From Eragrostis nindensis (Eukaryota; Streptophyta; Magnoliopsida; Poales; Poaceae): 64,000 nucleotides of DNA. A model generated the notes under the pieces. The model did not search any database. It saw only the letters and a program-made list of their open reading frames with translations, and was not told the DNA's origin. The stretch spans positions 1,612,001-1,676,000 of the forward strand of contig JAAXCT010000050.1 in the NCBI GenBank assembly GCA_012490785.1, in the 5' to 3' direction. Every line of letters starts with the position of its first letter. The stretch's first letter is position 1. Both the position numbers and the translations under genes were made by a program. Shown piece after piece: positions 41,551 through 53,918 of the stretch.

Positions 41551-44500
41551 CTAAGCCCTTTAAATACAAGGCGTTGATCTAATAAAGTTCGTTCAGTATT
41601 TAAAAAATATATATATACAAGGCGTTTGGATTTGGCGCTGCTTGGATTTGGCTGCTTGCTTGCCCTGCCTTCCTCAGGCGTCTCTTCTGCTCTGTTCGTC
41701 ATGTGAGCCACTGTTGTATGCATGCATGGAGATGGAGGGCCATGGCGCAGCGGAGCAGCTTGCAAGTTGCAAGCACAGCTCTGCCTTTGTTTGGCAGCAG
41801 AATTTGAATCAAATTCAGACGGGCTGCTTAGATGCATGGGTTTGGAGCCCTGGAAATTGTTAGACTTTCCAATGAATCGTGGAAATTTCTGTATTGCAAA
41901 ACAAAGCATATAGGCAGTCAAAACACTGAAGCGAGATCTACTGCATGTGTGGAAAGCAAGAGTCTCAAAATATTGCCCTGTGGGTGTACTACTACACGCT
42001 ACGGATCTTGTTCTGCCAATGCTGTACAGTATTCGTACTGCCGATGAAGTATTGAAATAGATACGCCTTTGTCAGGCTCGTATATTGTCAGGTAGCTGCC
42101 TTTCGGAAACAGATCGTCTTTGCCTCGTTTAAGTACTATTTTTATTTTTCACGTTGCAGTGCTGGGCCGATTAAATAATGAGTAGGAGTAGTTCAGACTC
42201 GCATGCTTTATTTCTCATCTTTTGCCTTTGCTGTCTTTCCTTCAAAGGTAGTAGCAGTACCAACTAACATCAGGTATTCCATTAGCTTCTCGTTGTTCTA
42301 TGGAATTGGAAATGCGATGTAGCAGAAGTTCATGTAGTTGTTGCTTCATACTGATTACGTTCTGATGTATCATCGCCACGCATCATCGCCGGCATGGCTT
42401 TCTTTTTTGTGGACTGTGATTATGAACAAACGCCTTTTACGTCCCCAAAAACGTTCTTTTGCTTGACAGAAGTACAAGGTTCGTAGTACATATAAACGAC
42501 CTTAGGTTATAGACTGATAGTGCAGACTCAAGATTATTTCTTGCAACAAAAAAAAAGCATTTCTGTTGTACATCCTATATATGGACAACAACTCTGTAGG
42601 TAGAGAACTGAAGATTCTTTAAACTCTTATAGATGTTCAAAATCTGAATAAGAAAGTGAAGGACGATATAATAAGAATTCAAACCGTACTTGCATACGCT
42701 TTTCAAGCCGGTGTAAAGTTTGAATCCAAACTTCGAATCTCCGGTCCTCAAACAATTCTCTTTCGAGGAGCTTGTACTCACTTTCTAGTCCAACTGAATC
42801 CGCCCAAGTAAAGGGAATCCACGTACAAAGCGCTGCTGCACAAAGCACTTGGAAAGCTCAAACTTTTAAAGGCCTCAAAAGGCAGACAACCCGAATGAGT
42901 AGCAAACTCAAGGTGCCATGACTCGAGTTTGAATCAGTTCATCCCTCGTTCTCAGCTTTGACAGTGCTTGCCTGCTGAGAGCCACGCGTTAGTTCTTTTT
43001 TCTTCAGTTGGGGACCGTAGAATGTAGGAGTAATTTGAAATGCCAATTCTTGTTTAAATGTAGAAGGGAATATGTATAGATTGGTATACGTACCTGTACA
43101 TTAGCGGGTCCTACTCCTGTTGGTCCCCTTGACAAGTGCACTCATGCATCGCTGCGGGAATGTGCATTAGCAATATTTTACCTGCAACAGATGCTATTTC
43201 TTAAGCATGGAAGACACGGAATCAGAGGCCGATTAAACTGATCAGGCAACACAACTGCAGAGGAAGCAGCTGCGGTTTGTTTAATCCTGAAGATAACAGT
43301 GATTACGTAAAGGCATCAAACACAGTTTCAGCACATGGATGGCCTTCAAGTCCAAGCTACAGCAAGTGCAGCTTGCACTGTTCTTCACCTGGCCTAATAC
43401 GTATTTGATCTGACCTATAAAATTAAACACGTGATGGGTCATAAGTTCATCGGTCCATCACATGGTTGTAGTAACTGTTCTTCTTGATGTCAACTTCTCT
43501 TTACCCTGCATGACAGGTTGAACTGATTATTACTAGCTGTCCACTGACAGGCAAATGATTTCCAAAATTGAATACTCCGTAGTCGTTCCTTGTCAAGTGC
43601 TCTCCCAGCAAACTGCAGCGACCTCATTTATTGGCAGCTATAATTGTGATCTACACACCGTAGTATAGTGGGAAGACAATGGCGGTAGACCAAAACCGAT
43701 GAACGATAGAACACTTGGAACGAACAACTGCTGAAACTGATGAACGATACACTGTAAGACTGTCCTGTGGAGTACTTTGTAAAGCTGCTAAATTTGGTGT
43801 GAGCGTGTGATGATATAGTGTAGGGTTGCTGAACATTGATTGAGTTCTACAAGAAATGTTATCAATGTTCCTTTTTTATTGTTATCCAAACATATACAAA
43901 GTGATCGGCAAGACATCTTGCTTGGCATTGGAGGAACAGAAAGAGATCAAGACTTACAACGCAAAGCAATTGCACTCCTTCAAGACCGGAACACGCATGA
44001 TTGCTTGAGTTGGGCGGCCACTGTCGTTATCTGACACTGCTCCCAGAAGATATACCAAAGGATGAAGGAATGTGTTCGTGTAGTGGCACAATGCAGTGTG
44101 AGCTCGTCCCCAACATGGATGGACCAAGGGTTTTGAGCACCATGATGGCAACTTGTTTCAGAGTACAGCCAAACAGAGGAGCAGATCATGGCATGAAGTT
44201 TTATGACCCAACAACTGCCTTTGTACTCCTTGGTTAATGGCACAGCTGGTTTGCTGCTAGTTTCACTCGCTCCGTGGTTAATGGTACCGCCACATCTGGC
44301 ACGACAGGGTTGAAGTCTGAAGGGCATAGGTGTGCATTCGCGTAACTTTCAACAAGCATAGAAATATAGAATGTTCAGATAAAGAGCTTTTTGTTCTTAA
44401 ACAGATTAACTGTAATGAGTTGTACATGAGGCAAGGAGATTGAAAATTCCATGAAAAAAGAAAGGGTTGAAAGCTGATACTGATGCTGTTTAAGCAAGAA

Positions 44501-44937
44501 CTCATATGAAAATCTGTCACCAGAAGTTTCATTTGGGTTGACTAAGCACAAAAGTGTTCGGTCAATGAGCTTTTTGTTCTTTACCTGAACTAGTGGTAAT
44601 ACCAAGTCGTATATATGAGGTAAGGAAGTTGAAACCTAAGACTGATGCTTGCATTGGACCTACTTTTGGAATGAGAAATCTAGCGTGGAAAGCACTAGCC
44701 AAACATGCAGCATGCCGTCTTCAGAAGTCACTTAGGAGTACAAGCTATGTCCAGTAAGACCAGTGATGGATCCGTAAAATGATTTTTGAGTGTCTCAACT
44801 CATATGGTCATCCTCGATCTTGACATGGATCAAATCGCCACATCACAAGTTCTGAAATAAAATCAGAACCAAGGAAATCTGTGCAAGCATGTGAATATGT
44901 AACGTGTGGTACCGGCGGGGATGCTGGAATGCAGATA
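41551..44937. other. Intergenic, no feature recognised
   Basis: Mixed-composition spacer. Short open frames at 41722-41913 and 42627-42848 lack conservation features. No RNA gene seen. Confidence 0.45.
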
Positions 44938-45173
44938 CTTCCTCCGTCCACAAATATAAGGATTTATTGACTTTCAGCTAACTTGTTTGACTATTCATCT
45001 TATTTAAAAAGTTATAAAAATACAAAAATAAATAAGTCATAATTGAAGTATATTTGGTGATAAAACAAGTCATAATAAAATAAATAATATTTGTATAATT
45101 TTTTTGAATAAGACGAGTAGTCAAACAAGTTGTCTAAAAGTCAACAAATCCTTATATTTATGGACGAAGGAAG
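44938..45173. mobile_element. Stowaway MITE
   Basis: Ends CTTCCTCCGTCCACAAATAT and, reverse-complemented, CTTCCTTCGTCCATAAATAT. TA at 44936-44937 and 45174-45175. Inner phrases (GACTATTCATCTTATT / GAATAAGACGAGTAGTC) form the long palindrome. Confidence 0.88.
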
Positions 45174-45486
45174 TACGCTGCTGCATTAGGTATTCAGGTT
45201 GACTGCTGAAACCTGATGGTACAATAAACGCAGGTGCTTCGTATCGATATTCCCTGCCCTTGTCCGCACCCATGTAAATGTGGCTGAAGAATGCAGAGAC
45301 ATCCCTGCATCATCCGAGAAGACATATGGCCCGGCCGGAGATTAAATGAACGGAGCAGACCAGAGCTACGGAGCGAGAACAGAGCATCTCTTCACAATTC
45401 ATTGACAGCCCATAAAATGCGTCCCTAATTTGTTAATTCAGTTCATGAGGCTGGAATATACATTGCAAGGACCTATTAGTTCAAAA

Positions 45487-45819
45487 TTATTCTGATGGAC
45501 AAGTAGAGACTAAGGAATAAGGATTGCCTGAAATGTAGCATTTCTTTAGGTCACCGGTTCCCTTGGTTCTCTCTGTGGTTTTCAAGAGGCTATCGATGAA
45601 CAAGGTAGATTTCTTAGAGGAAAGGGTCAGATCAACCAAGAGATTTTTGTTGACGCCTGGATAGTAAACGAGACCTTGCAAATGCAGTTTCACAGTAATT
45701 TGTGAGAAAACGACCCAGCTTAATAGAAAACGGCCCATCTCGCGGACAACGAAAACTTCACTAGTGGGATGCTGTGACGACAACTTTTGAATCTGATGAT
45801 GACAAACTCGGTCTTTCAT
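45487..45819 (-). CDS. Hypothetical open frame, 110 aa
   Basis: ATG-initiated frame of 110 residues (MKDRVCHHQI to VSTCPSE) in non-GC-rich DNA, upstream of and opposite to the PLATZ gene. It has no signal peptide, domain or repeat I recognise. It could be a gene fragment or chance. Confidence 0.2.
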   Translation of the reverse strand: MKDRVCHHQIQKLSSQHPTSEVFVVREMGRFLLSWVVFSQITVKLHLQGLVYYPGVNKNLLVDLTLSSKKSTLFIDSLLKTTERTKGTGDLKKCYISGNPYSLVSTCPSE

Positions 45820-46210
45820 CGTTCAGATTTGATGAAAGGCTAGCCAATTTTCACCTGCATCCACATGTTGTGTGCCGGAGTCTTGTACTCGTATTCTTCC
45901 TCGGCAACGGCAAGCAGAGATCGCCACGCCAGTAAAACATGCACCCACCACAGAGAATCGGTGCACTCTGGTAAGACGGTGCGCAACAGCCCCGCGCTTT
46001 TCGGTGTTTGAACTTTGAATCGAGCAAGGCAACCTCAAAGCACCCCGTGCTCCGCTCCGCTCCCTGAGGTGGTGACCCAACCGAACTCGCGAGCCGAGCG
46101 GCCGGCGACACCGTTCGTTCCCATTCCCTCTCCCCCCACACGCGTGTCATCGATCGACGCCTTCGTCCTCCTCCCACGCCGCGCCGAGATCGATCGATCG
46201 ATCGTCGACC

Positions 46211-47199
46211 ATGCAGCCGTTGGCGGCGGCCTTGCGCGGCGCCCCGCAGTGGTTGCGCGGCCTGGTGTCGGAGGAGTTCTTCGACGCGTGCGCAGCGCAC
46301 CCGGGCGAGCGCAAGAACGACAAGAACCACTTCTGCGTCGACTGCGCCGCCGCGCTCTGCCGCCACTGCCTCCCTCACGACCCCGCCCACGACGTCCTCC
46401 AGGTATCTCCCTCGCGCCCGCCGGCCTCGCGATCTTTCTTCCGTCGACCTAGCCGCCGCGCGTACGTAGATCAGGCAGCATCGTTACAATAAAACCGACC
46501 TATCTTGACTGCTTGCTTGCTTTGTCGTCCGCGTGAAGATTTGGAAGTACGCGTCCTGCTTCGTCGTCCGCGTCGACGACCTGAAGCTGTTCGACTGCGC
46601 CGGCATCCAGGTACGTGCGTAGGTGCGCCGCCGGCCGGTTCATTCGTCGTCGATTCGAAACGTGTTCCCTTAATTTTCCGCTCGGCCTTAGATTCATTTC
46701 ATTCGCATGTTGTCGCGCATGCATGCAGTCGCACACGGTGAGCGACCACGAGGTGGTGTTCCTGAACGAGCGCACGGCCAGGAAGCGCCCGCCGGCCACG
46801 GAGAACCCCTGCGCCTCGTGCGCGCGGCCGCTCCCGTCCGGCCACGACTACTGCTCCATCTTCTGCAAGGTACTCGATCTAATAATCATCCTCCATCTGA
46901 TCCGATAACATCGCGTACGTCGTAGCCAGACTGCCAGTGAACGTACGACGTGCATGCCAGTCCGTCGCACTCGCATGTGTACGTACGTCTTGACATCACG
47001 GTTTCGATGAATGCAGGTGAAACATCTGGGTGAGAGCGAGCAGGGCCTGCGGCGCGCGATTCGCGTGAGACGGCAGGCCGCAGCGGCCGGCGGCGGCGAG
47101 GATGCGGTGGCGTTGGCGGACGCAGAGCCGAGCTGCGGCGGGTCGTCCCGGAAGCGGGGCCGGAAGCAGCTGGAGCCGGGCCGGGCGCCGTTCTGTTGA
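46211..47199 (+). CDS. PLATZ-family zinc-binding transcription factor
   Basis: Four exons: 46211-46402, 46539-46610, 46729-46869 and 47017-47199, all GT-AG, one frame; 195 residues. Start MQPLAAALRGAPQWL. The family-defining cysteine/histidine arrays are present: FFDACAAHPGERKNDKNHFC, CVDCAAALCRHCLPHDPAHD, IWKYASCFVVRVDDLKLFDC, then SHTVSDHEVVFLNERTARK and NPCASCARPLPSGHDYCSIFCKVKHL. The tail is basic and low-complexity (SRKRGRKQLEPGRAPFC). PLATZ proteins bind A/T-rich DNA and, in grasses, several act in endosperm and seed development, some with RNA polymerase III (family knowledge). The exon phase pattern fits the family. Confidence 0.95.
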
Positions 47200-47812
47200 G
47201 CGCGCGCGCCGGGGCGTCGTGGGCTGCCCGCATTTTGTGATCGGCCCTGCTGCATGCCTGCCCCGGGAGTTCATTACGTGAAGGCGGTTCAGTTCCTGAT
47301 TGTTTTGCAACAAGGGTTGCTTTCATTGAAATGTTTCGATACTGGCTTTCTTATCAGAGAGAATGGACGAATTCGCACATGTGAATTACGAATCCTGGCT
47401 TATATATAAGAGATGGTACTGTGAGGATGCACTGAAATCCAGTTCTAGCTCGTTCAAATTGCACAGCAGGTTCTACATGTGCGAACGAGACCGAGACGGT
47501 AACAAAGTTGGATTTTCTTTTTTGAGCAATGGTAACAAAGTTGGATTTTTTTTTCTTTTGAGGAGAACAAAGTAGGATGGGAACTGAACGAGAATGATCG
47601 TCGTGAACTCGTGATCGACAGTTCGACACACACAGAACGACCCGATCCGCAACAAAACTGGACCGGGCCAAACCTTTCTTCCACGGCTCGGATCGCTCGC
47701 AGCCCACCGCCACTTTCCTCCGCTCTCTGCCCACCTTCTTTCCGAATTCCGACTCCTTTTGCGGCGATCGGAACCCCATCGCCACCAACAACCACCCGCC
47801 GCCGTCGAAGGC

Positions 47813-48490
47813 ATGCCGCGGCCTCCGCCGCCGGGCCGCGGGCCCCCGGCCGCCAGGCGGCCGATGCGGGACTTCTTCGCCGCCTGGCTCGCAACGCTCC
47901 GCTCGCCGCTACTCCCGCTGCTCCGCCGCGCGCTCTCCTCCTCCTCCGGCTCCTGGGACGACCCGCTCTCCTCCGCCGCGGCAGCCGTCGAGGCCCACTT
48001 CCAGGCGCACTGGTCCGCGCTCGACGCCGCCGCGCGGCAGGACCCGGCGCAGGTCATCGCGGCGGGGGACTGGCGCTCGCCCCTCGAGCTCCCCTTCCTC
48101 TGGCTCGGCGACGTCCACCCGTCCCTCCTCACGTCCCTCCTCCGGACGCTCTCGCCCTCGCCGCGGCTCCTTGCCGCCGCCGACCGCGTCGACCGCCGGA
48201 TCCGCGCCAGCGTCCCCGCCATCTCCGACCGCCTACGCCGAGCCCAAGAAGCCTTCGTGTCCGCCGAGGTGGCCGGCGCGGCTGACGTGGAGGCGTTCTT
48301 GGAACGGCTCAAGGGCGTGGCTCTCGAGGCCAACCGGCTCCGTCGGGGCGTTCTTTCGGAACTCGTCGCCGCCGCCGGGGGATACCAAGCGGCCCTCTTC
48401 CTCGAAGCGCTCTCGCGGTTCGTGCTATCCATGCACGACCCCGAGGTGCTCCGCCGCTTCGACCAGTGCCGCCCCTCCCCCGCTAGCTAG
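47813..48490 (+). CDS. INP1: DOG1-domain protein, INAPERTURATE POLLEN1-like
   Basis: Intronless gene for 225 residues from ATG 47813 (MPRPPPPGRGPP). After a Pro-rich N terminus, the DOG1 domain begins at MRDFFAAWLATLRSPLLPLL and runs to the end, with the paired-helix blocks ALDAAARQDPAQVIAAGDW, PFLWLGDVHPSLLTSLLRTL and GYQAALFLEALSRFVLSMHD. There is no bZIP, so it is not a TGA factor. Candidates are INP1, which defines pollen aperture sites, and DOG1-like proteins. The short bZIP-less form and my recollection that the rice INP1 gene lies next to these neighbours favour INP1. DOG1-domain membership is firm; the orthologue call is moderate. It follows PLATZ by 0.6 kb on the same strand. Confidence 0.8.
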   Translation: MPRPPPPGRGPPAARRPMRDFFAAWLATLRSPLLPLLRRALSSSSGSWDDPLSSAAAAVEAHFQAHWSALDAAARQDPAQVIAAGDWRSPLELPFLWLGDVHPSLLTSLLRTLSPSPRLLAAADRVDRRIRASVPAISDRLRRAQEAFVSAEVAGAADVEAFLERLKGVALEANRLRRGVLSELVAAAGGYQAALFLEALSRFVLSMHDPEVLRRFDQCRPSPAS

Positions 48491-51400
48491 CCCCCCCCTT
48501 CTTGCTCCCAAGGTTCGTGGTGTTCCTTTTTCTGCTGCTTCAGTTCTTTCAGTCGTGCAAAATCTTGATTTCATGGGTGAACAGCAGGTCCATGTAAAAT
48601 GTTTTCATGATAAAGTTTATAGGCACAACGAAGGCCCATGTAAGATATTTCAAGAAAGTACTGCACAAACTTCTGCAATCGAGTCAAGTTGTTCTTCGTA
48701 TGAGCAAAATCTTTGTTTTGGTACTATCTTGTTTTTCTAATTGTTTCCTGAAATCGTACATGGACTGTATTGAAGGGTGCTATCTCTGTTCAATGTCATG
48801 TAAGGCCAGCTTGTGTTGCTTGCATTTTACGCTTAGACATCAGCATGACTGTAAAGGTTTCTCGCATCATTTTTTGTTTAGTTGAAGGAGAACTAATTCA
48901 CTCAGAAAGTAACAGGCATTGACATGACTTGATTTTCTGTACAAGTCTTATTTGACCTGGGGAGTTGTAGTCAGCCCTCAGAAGTAGCATCTCTGATGTC
49001 TGAATTTGAGATCCGATGCATACTGATTACTTTATCATACCAATGTTTTGCTCTGTCTATCCTTTCAATTCCTAAATCAGTGTTTTTTGACCGTCCCTTA
49101 CTTTTAGGACAGTTTTGTACTGCCTCTTATTCAGTTTGATCTGTTAATTTAGCTAGACCGTGGGTACAATTTGGACATGTGTTCACCAAGTGCTCGGTGA
49201 ATAAGATGAGCAACTCACCAATCACCATGACTTGGCCAAAGATGCCCTTCAACCCAAACAAAACAGTGATTGATAAATTCCATAGAATATTCCTGCAGTC
49301 GTGTCCCAGTTATTAGAAGATGTTGTTTAAGTGCTTCTTTGTTCCCAGCTCCATTAATTTGCATAATGCATTGACTTGTCTGAAACGCATTGGTTCAAAT
49401 TCTCTAATTTGTTATTGAGATTCTGTTATGAGTATTAATTCGTCTGATGGCAGAGCTCTTAAGTGGGTTTATGGCTGATTGCTGTTTACTGTTAATATGT
49501 GGGGTCCAAAAGTAGCGGGTGGAATAGTGTGCTAATTTGAATAAGGACCATGTGTTTTGTGTAGATCAGCTGATCGTGGAGTGATTTAATGCTGTTCCTG
49601 AAATGTTCTATTTATTGACCTTGCAAATGATAAAGTAAGATTGTAGTTCCCGTAAAAATTGGTAAAGTAAGATATAATAAAGAATCTGGACTGTGCCATG
49701 AAACAAAAAACCTAGACTTGGTTGGGCTGACTGCTGAAACAATATTAATTATCTCACACTAACAACTTCACCAAGTATTTTTCTCCAAGATCAGCGGATA
49801 TACACACGGTCCTACAAATTAGCGCACAATTCCACCCAAAAATGGTCCAACCATGATGTTAAGCTTATAAATAAATATCAGATCTGAATAGGCTAGTTAG
49901 ATAGCTTGTGGATCCTTGGAAATTGCCAAATGGTTTTCTGATTTCCTTAATTGTTGCCTGTGTGCATGTGCTGCAACAGATCTCAAATAAAGAATTATTC
50001 CTTGTCTCAATGGCATGGGACTATGGCTAAATGGGCTGCCCGTCCATGGCACGTGGCATGATAAGGTTTTGCCACACCATGGGCAAACCATTTGGTGTGG
50101 TAGCCCATGTTGCCACACCATCAGCTGTGCTGTGGGCAAATCATTGGTATGGCAACCAGGCCCCAGATTTTGGGAATTTAGTGCCCGTAGGTTAGAAAAG
50201 TAAAAGGAAAAAAACTGGTCTATTCATTATTCGCAAATAAGCATCCTTAGATTTGGGAGTTACATTTGAAACTCTCAATGAATGATCAAGCCATAGAGCT
50301 TCATATCTGATAAAGCACATGAATAAAACTGCACAGATGACCCATTCTTTGCAGATGATTCTGCGGCACATGTATATGTACATCAATACAAAGAGAATCC
50401 TGTAAAGTAAATGTAGTGCAACCGACCACCATCCCATCAAGATACTTGCCTGCTATTTTTCATTGATTCAGGGAATAGTAGTCCTACATGAATACCTAAT
50501 TCTTTGGCCGTCAATGTACTTACTCGTTATTGTCTACATGATCGAATATATTTTCCATGGGACTATGTGAACAAATATTTACACTGTCTGTTGTTTTCAA
50601 ATCCGGGTTAGATTAACACACGGAGAAACGTTGGGAATTCAGCTAGTGGCAATCTTGTATCTAGATCCCTATGAAGTTACATGCTTTGACTTGAACTGAG
50701 CACTAGTTAGTGTTATTTGTTAGTTCACCGACTAAGGTGCCACAAGAAACACCAGTAGTGATTCATGTGCATGTTCATGTGGCATATGTTTCTTCTGAGG
50801 AAGTTATTGACCATTTGTAGCAGGCATCAGAATTAACATATTGAAATGCACTTTGCACTTCATTGAGGACCACACTTAAGTTTTCAACTATGAAGTAATT
50901 GTCTGACGGAGCCCAGTTTGACAGCTTGAATATTCTTATTTAGAATGAAATAGAAAGGACACTATTTGCTCGTTTTTAAATTAAAAAAAAAATTAATATT
51001 GGCCTATTCAGACTACTGAGTACAAACCTCGAACAAATGTAAGCCATAGATGTGCTTTTAGAACTCAGTGTTAATGTGATATATTCAAATGTCATGATGA
51101 AATACCTCTAGTATTCTCAGGTGCATACTCATAGTTGTTTCGATGCTTCCGTGTCCTAATTTACTTCACCTTTTAGCTAGTTAGCAAAGAAGTTGGCCTG
51201 GGAACATTCTTAAAAGCTGGACCAATTGTAGCATGTAGAGGCCGGGGGGAACATTCTTAAAAGCTGGACCAATTGTAGCATGTAGAGGCTCACATTAACT
51301 AGTTAGCACAGAAGTACGTGCCTGTGTGGTCCAAAGCAGCAAGAATTCATAGCAATGCAAGAAACATCATACTAATATGTATTCTTGTGGTCCAATGTAA

Positions 51401-53918
51401 CCTCAACCTGATCTGTAGTCTTATACTAAGACTGCTAAGTAAATACCGAAGCATTTGTTACCATCACTAGCTTGTCATGGTTGTAAAAACAGTATCTTTA
51501 TAGTGCTTCCATGTGACATGTGAGATTATTGTTGGGTTGGTTGATGGTCTCCAGATACGCACCCATAGATCCACATGTTCACATAGTAGATCCACTGGTT
51601 GAATGACCCTGCTGAGGAATGATGCCCTCTGGGGTTTATGTCGTTTCCAATTTGGTAGTTGCGCAACTTGCGCTTACAGGTGACTAACAGATCTGGCAGA
51701 AGTAGTGCTCTAGAGACATTGTTTTTCTTTGCTTGAGGCTCTTGGTTCATATAATTGTATGTGATAGTACTTGCCTTGTTGTTGTTCATCTCCATTGATC
51801 AGCGATCAAGAATGCACTCCGGTCATATCTGTTTTTATTTTATTCTTTCTCGAATTTCAGCCTTATAATTTGTGATTATACCTATAGTAAACTTCTTAAC
51901 TAGTTAGATTTGTATTTATCTTGTCGTTCATAGCTGCACATTGTTCAACACTTGATGGTATCTTCTTTGCCCTGACATTTTCTCAAGTTTTCATGAGTCA
52001 TGTAACAAAGATGCCTAAGGTTTGACATCAACTACTACAATATCTTGGATTTTTCTGTAATCTTAATTATATTAGAGCATCAAAAATGAATATCCTTTGT
52101 ATGCTCATTTTGTTGCCATAAAAGGAGGGATGAACTGCACGATGAGTTATTTTCTGATTGTATGTTTTCTTTTTTTTTAAAAAGGTTTTGATCTGTCAAT
52201 TGTTGTACAGCCTAGCCTTGACTTTAGCTATGAGGTTCCCTAGAAAATCATTCACCCCGCATGCTGGTATAATGCGCGATAATGTGTTTGCAACGTGACA
52301 AGATGAAACACCTGAAACCTGCAATACATTTGTATCTTATTACACCACATGTGGGTCTGTAGTGGTGATAAGCTAAACTAGAAAGAATCTTCGCTGGCTT
52401 GCACTTGTTTAATGATCCATGGTCCGTACTTATCTAAGCTATTATGGAACAAACAGTTGTACATATGTACTTACCAAATGATACTTGGCAATTACTGGTG
52501 TACTTCCTGGCCAGTCATATTCTCGATGGCCTTAGTCATAACATTGTCCTTTCAAGTTCTGGATGGACGTATTACTACAGTCGATGTTGGTCGTAACATT
52601 GCTCATAACATTGCTCTCCTATTAGTTATGAAATACTTTATTGGCACTTTATAAGTTGCTGTGTTACTGTTTCTCGTCTTATCCATATATGCTGTAAGTA
52701 ACTGGGGAATCAGTGCATCTGGCTTGCTGAGTGAATCTAATTCCCAGGGTCCTGTTTTCTTCTCCCTCCAGTTTTTTCATTGTTGACGTTATGACAATTT
52801 GCTTACAAACTAGTTCCTGATTGCTAGTATCTATTGATTATGCAGGCATCTTTGGGAAGCACGAGATGGGGCTAGCAAGTGCTGAGGCAGCGTGACCAGA
52901 TCAAGAAGACAAACTAGGAGTATATTGTATGATACTCTAACTAACTAGAACGATCGGGTACAGATACAATGGCTGCTGATTGTTTCCAACATGCAGTTTT
53001 TCATATCTGCTCGGCCACAAGCTCATGTTCTTCGTCACTTGTGTGTTTGGCAATGGGCAGTTGGGCGTTAGGTGGTGGCGAGCGACTCGAAAACGTTTAG
53101 CATCCAGTTGGCAGCTACACCACCGTGGATCCGACTGGGACTCCAATTCATCCAAGAAACAATGTCGCCAGCTGTGACGTTTCAGTGTTAACCCATCGCC
53201 AAATTGACTCGATACCAAATCATTTTGTTGGACATTGAAAACAAAAGGTGATGCATGAAAGATGTCGCACGTTTTGTTTATATGAGGACTCGTGTTAACA
53301 TCTTCATGAAGTTGGCTAGCCACCGACCTTTGTTTAGCAGTGTAGTACTAGTCGATTATATTTTTGGAGACACTAACGAGCAGAAGTTTCCTGACAGAGA
53401 TATGATATCAAATCTTTTGCATGGTCCCTGTGAGAGACAGTCTATGACATCTAATTGGTCCAGGAGAATTTGTAGTACAATTGAGTTCCTTAGCTTATTG
53501 GTTCCAATCTTAAGATACGGAGAACGGAACCGTTTCGCCTCCTGAATGTGTGTTGATTATATATTGTATAGCATCGTGCCCATCGATTATGCTGTTCATG
53601 GACTTGTTTGTCTGCACAAGATTGCTACGATCATTTGTTTAAGTCATCTTCTTCGTCTGGTTTCGGCGACCGGACATGGCACGAACCAACCGCTGTGGTG
53701 TCCGTGATGCGCACTTGGCGCCTCTCGTCTGTGTCAGTTTCTTTCATGCGAAATAATAGTAGGCAGCTCCTACCGGCGGCTTTCTCGTCGCCGAAGAGCC
53801 AAACTGGCCATGCATGAACACAAGCTACGAGGAAGATACACCGTTCTTTTCACAATCACATCGACTTCGACCAGCGTTTGCTGCTCAACTGACTGTAGTA
53901 TCAAGCGCTAGCTGCAAG
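48491..53918. other. Long intergenic/3' region, no certain gene
   Basis: AT-rich. A MITE-like palindromic stretch around GCCACACCATGGGCAAACC lies at 50035-50165. A 41-bp direct duplication lies at 51202 and 51249. A weak exon-like piece (acceptor TATGCAG at about 52845, then open to a stop near 52892) could be a 3' exon, but I cannot link it to a gene. Confidence 0.4.
51202..51289. repeat. 41-bp direct duplication
   Basis: The unit starting GAACATTCTTAAAAGCTGGA is present at 51202-51242 and 51249-51289, separated by a short G-rich spacer. Confidence 0.88.

Noticed and set aside
47473..48432. 319-residue minus-strand open frame
   Set aside because: Antisense to the DOG1-domain gene; low-complexity Arg/Ser composition from GC-rich third positions.
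52845..52892. Exon-like piece after TATGCAG ending in a stop
   Set aside because: A possible 3' exon, but no upstream coding partner in phase could be identified, so it is not called as a gene.
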